A DNA stretch of 64,000 bases. Source: Tissierellales bacterium (GTDB lineage: Bacteria > Bacillota > Clostridia > Tissierellales > Sedimentibacteraceae). A program made the translations under genes and the position numbers. Shown here piece by piece: positions 62,544 through 64,000 of the stretch. The stretch covers positions 124,001-188,000 of the forward strand of contig JAHDQO010000001.1 in NCBI GenBank assembly GCA_018433765.1, read 5' to 3'. The notes under the pieces were generated by a model that searched no databases, was not told the DNA's origin, and was given only the letters and a program-made list of their open reading frames with translations. Each line of letters begins with the position of its first letter. Positions within the stretch are counted from its first letter, which is position 1.

Positions 62544-63458
62544 ATGTATAAAAAAATTGATGAAATTTTAGGCTCAAATAAATGTAATATAATTAAAGTA
62601 ATAGATAAAGGTTGGTCAAATGACAAGAAATATTATATAGAGACAAACAATGGAAAACGACTATTACTTCGTATTTCTGATATATCACACTTTGAAAAAA
62701 AGAAGCAAGAATATGAAGCAGTAAAAAAACTAGATGATTTTGATATATTAATGTCAAGACCAATTGATTTTGGTGCTTGTAATGATGGTAAGGAAGTTTA
62801 CTCTTTACTTACATGGATTGATGGTAATAATGCTGAAGAAATTCTTCCAACATTAAGTAATGAAGAACAATATAAACTTGGGCTTAAAGCAGGTAAAGTA
62901 TTGAGAAAAATTCATCAAATTTCTCCACTTGAAGATCAAATACCATGGGAAGAGCGTTTTAATTGTAAAATTGATAGAAATATAAAAGCTTATCAAACTT
63001 GTGAAATAAAATTTAAAGATGCTGATAAGATTATAAGCTATATTAATAATAATAGATATTTATTAAAAAATCGCCAGCAATCATTTCAACATGGTGATTA
63101 TCATGTTGGAAATATGATAGTTTCACGGAATGGAGAAATAGGAATAATTGATTTTAATAGATTAGATTACGGTGATCCTTGGGAAGAATTTAATAGAATA
63201 ACTTGGTGTGCAGATGTCAGTAAATTATTTGCTTCTGGACGTATTAATGGTTATTTTAATGGTGATGTTCCAGATTCATTTTTTAAATTAATGGCATTAT
63301 ATATTGGCAGTAATCAACTTTCATCAGTCCCTTGGGCAATTAAGTTTGGACAAACACAAGTCGATATAATGATAGAGCAAGCTCAGAAAATTATTAAAAG
63401 TTATAATGGGTTTCAAACATATATACCAAATTGGTATGTACCAAACTACAATGATTAG
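62544..63458 (+). CDS. Aminoglycoside phosphotransferase family kinase
   Basis: A 304-residue protein kinase-like phosphotransferase. N-lobe: KVIDKGWSNDKKYYIETNNG and KRLLLRIS (ATP-binding Lys). C-lobe: the catalytic loop QHGDYHVGNMIV (Asp about residue 189) and the metal motif GIIDFNRLDYGDPWEEF (Asp about 207). Family members phosphorylate aminoglycosides, macrolides, choline, fructosamine or other small molecules, so resistance is only one option. AGAGG stands upstream of the ATG. No linked resistance genes. Confidence 0.88.
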   Translation: MYKKIDEILGSNKCNIIKVIDKGWSNDKKYYIETNNGKRLLLRISDISHFEKKKQEYEAVKKLDDFDILMSRPIDFGACNDGKEVYSLLTWIDGNNAEEILPTLSNEEQYKLGLKAGKVLRKIHQISPLEDQIPWEERFNCKIDRNIKAYQTCEIKFKDADKIISYINNNRYLLKNRQQSFQHGDYHVGNMIVSRNGEIGIIDFNRLDYGDPWEEFNRITWCADVSKLFASGRINGYFNGDVPDSFFKLMALYIGSNQLSSVPWAIKFGQTQVDIMIEQAQKIIKSYNGFQTYIPNWYVPNYND

Positions 63459-63544
63459 GTATATAGTTAATATTAAAAAAATTGCTAATACTTTTTTGTA
63501 CAGAAAAAATAAATAGTATTATTGAAGATGGAGGTGTTTAAGAA

Positions 63545-64000
63545 ATGATAGCTAGAGAGAAGTTATTTAGATACAATAAAATTTATGATCATAAAGGTAG
63601 CGAAAAATTATTTATAGATGCTATGAAAGAGTCTTTAGAGCATCATAGTCAACATTGTGAATTTTATAATAAATTACTAACTAATTATAATTTTAATATT
63701 GAAAATATAAAAAACGAAAGTGATTTAGCTAGTATTCCAGCTATTCCATCGCATTTCTTTAAATATCATGAAGTGATTAGTGGAAATCGAGAAGATATAG
63801 AATTACATGCAACATCTTCGGGTACTTTGGGACAAAAAAGCCAGATTTTTTTGGACAAGAGTTCATTAGAAATTGGAACTAAAATGATAATTAAAGCAAT
63901 GAAGTATCACAAATTTATTTCAATAATACCTACTAATTATTTGCTTTTAGGCTTTGAACCAAAAGAGGGAAATGAAATGGGAAATGTTAAAGTACTTACA
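63545..64000 (+). CDS. LuxE/acyl-protein synthetase-like adenylating enzyme, N-terminal part
   Basis: Starts at ATG 63545 with GGAGG about 13 bases upstream and runs off the window (152 codons seen). IPAIPSHFFKYHEVISGN and ATSSGTLGQKSQIFLD (near residue 95, the phosphate-binding loop of the adenylate-forming superfamily) match LuxE and phenylacetate-CoA ligase relatives. Such proteins adenylate a fatty or aromatic acid and often sit with an acyl reductase (LuxC-like) and carrier protein. Those would be downstream of the window. Confidence 0.8.
   Translation, partial: MIAREKLFRYNKIYDHKGSEKLFIDAMKESLEHHSQHCEFYNKLLTNYNFNIENIKNESDLASIPAIPSHFFKYHEVISGNREDIELHATSSGTLGQKSQIFLDKSSLEIGTKMIIKAMKYHKFISIIPTNYLLLGFEPKEGNEMGNVKVLT

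Noticed and set aside
1-64000. CRISPR array, rRNA or tRNA genes, prophage structural genes, IS transposase
   Set aside because: None was seen on reading both strands; rearrangements near 28-35 kb show no transposase or terminal repeats of a known IS.

Overview
This window looks like a chromosomal segment of a low-GC, anaerobic Clostridia-type Firmicute. It is strongly AT-rich, has GGAGG-type ribosome binding sites before most genes, sigma-A promoters, and hairpin-plus-T-run terminators. It carries a butanoyl-CoA type module (crotonase end, hbd, thiolase) and anaerobic catabolic genes. I see no rRNA, tRNA or CRISPR array.

Layout. 0-2.5 kb: end of a crotonase, 3-hydroxybutyryl-CoA dehydrogenase and thiolase. 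2.6-12.2 kb: housekeeping and membrane genes (Nit2-like amidase on a non-AUG start, a CobS-like/CobO pair, two DegV proteins, a flippase-like membrane protein, trpS, a permease, a prenyl diphosphate synthase). 12.4-17.8 kb: a cysteine desulfidase-like enzyme, an antitoxin with a broken MazF-like toxin, a ZIP transporter, a GNAT protein, and Nudix and HAD remnants. 17.8-28.5 kb: two M20 hydrolase plus transporter modules that share almost the same promoter, paired operator and leader. The XRE regulator is intact only in the second module. An ABC exporter pair lies between them. 28.5-35.6 kb: an ABC operon mixing importer-type parts (binding protein, two permeases) with efflux-type parts (HlyD-like adaptor, MacB-like protein). 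It is flanked by direct duplications of the surrounding DNA and ends in a three-part mosaic ORF where the ATPase gene should be. 35.1-38.1 kb: an orphan NMT1-type binding protein, a MerR regulator and a CPBP protease-like protein.

38.1-54.0 kb is the most interesting region: a PucR regulator divergent from two transcription units that share a 46-bp upstream block. They encode an AllH/AllF/AllG-like carbamoyltransferase set, a carbon-nitrogen hydrolase, a class III CoA-transferase, a cyclase-family hydrolase, a three-subunit molybdenum hydroxylase, a UraA-like permease and a cytosine-deaminase-like amidohydrolase. There is no allantoinase, allantoate hydrolase or ureidoglycolate enzyme. Read together, the genes suggest cytosine/uracil -> barbiturate -> ureidomalonate -> malonamate plus carbamoyl phosphate -> malonate -> malonyl-CoA, an energy-conserving oxidative pyrimidine fermentation. 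This is inference; no substrate can be read from the sequence alone.

54.0-64.0 kb is a decaying accessory stretch: broken nucleotidyltransferase, propeller-like, GNAT and GIY-YIG remnants lie among intact genes for signal peptidase I, a DUF1905-nitroreductase fusion, a lipoprotein, an AAA ATPase, an S66 peptidase, a VOC protein, a DUF6530-like protein, a kinase-like phosphotransferase and the start of a LuxE-like protein.
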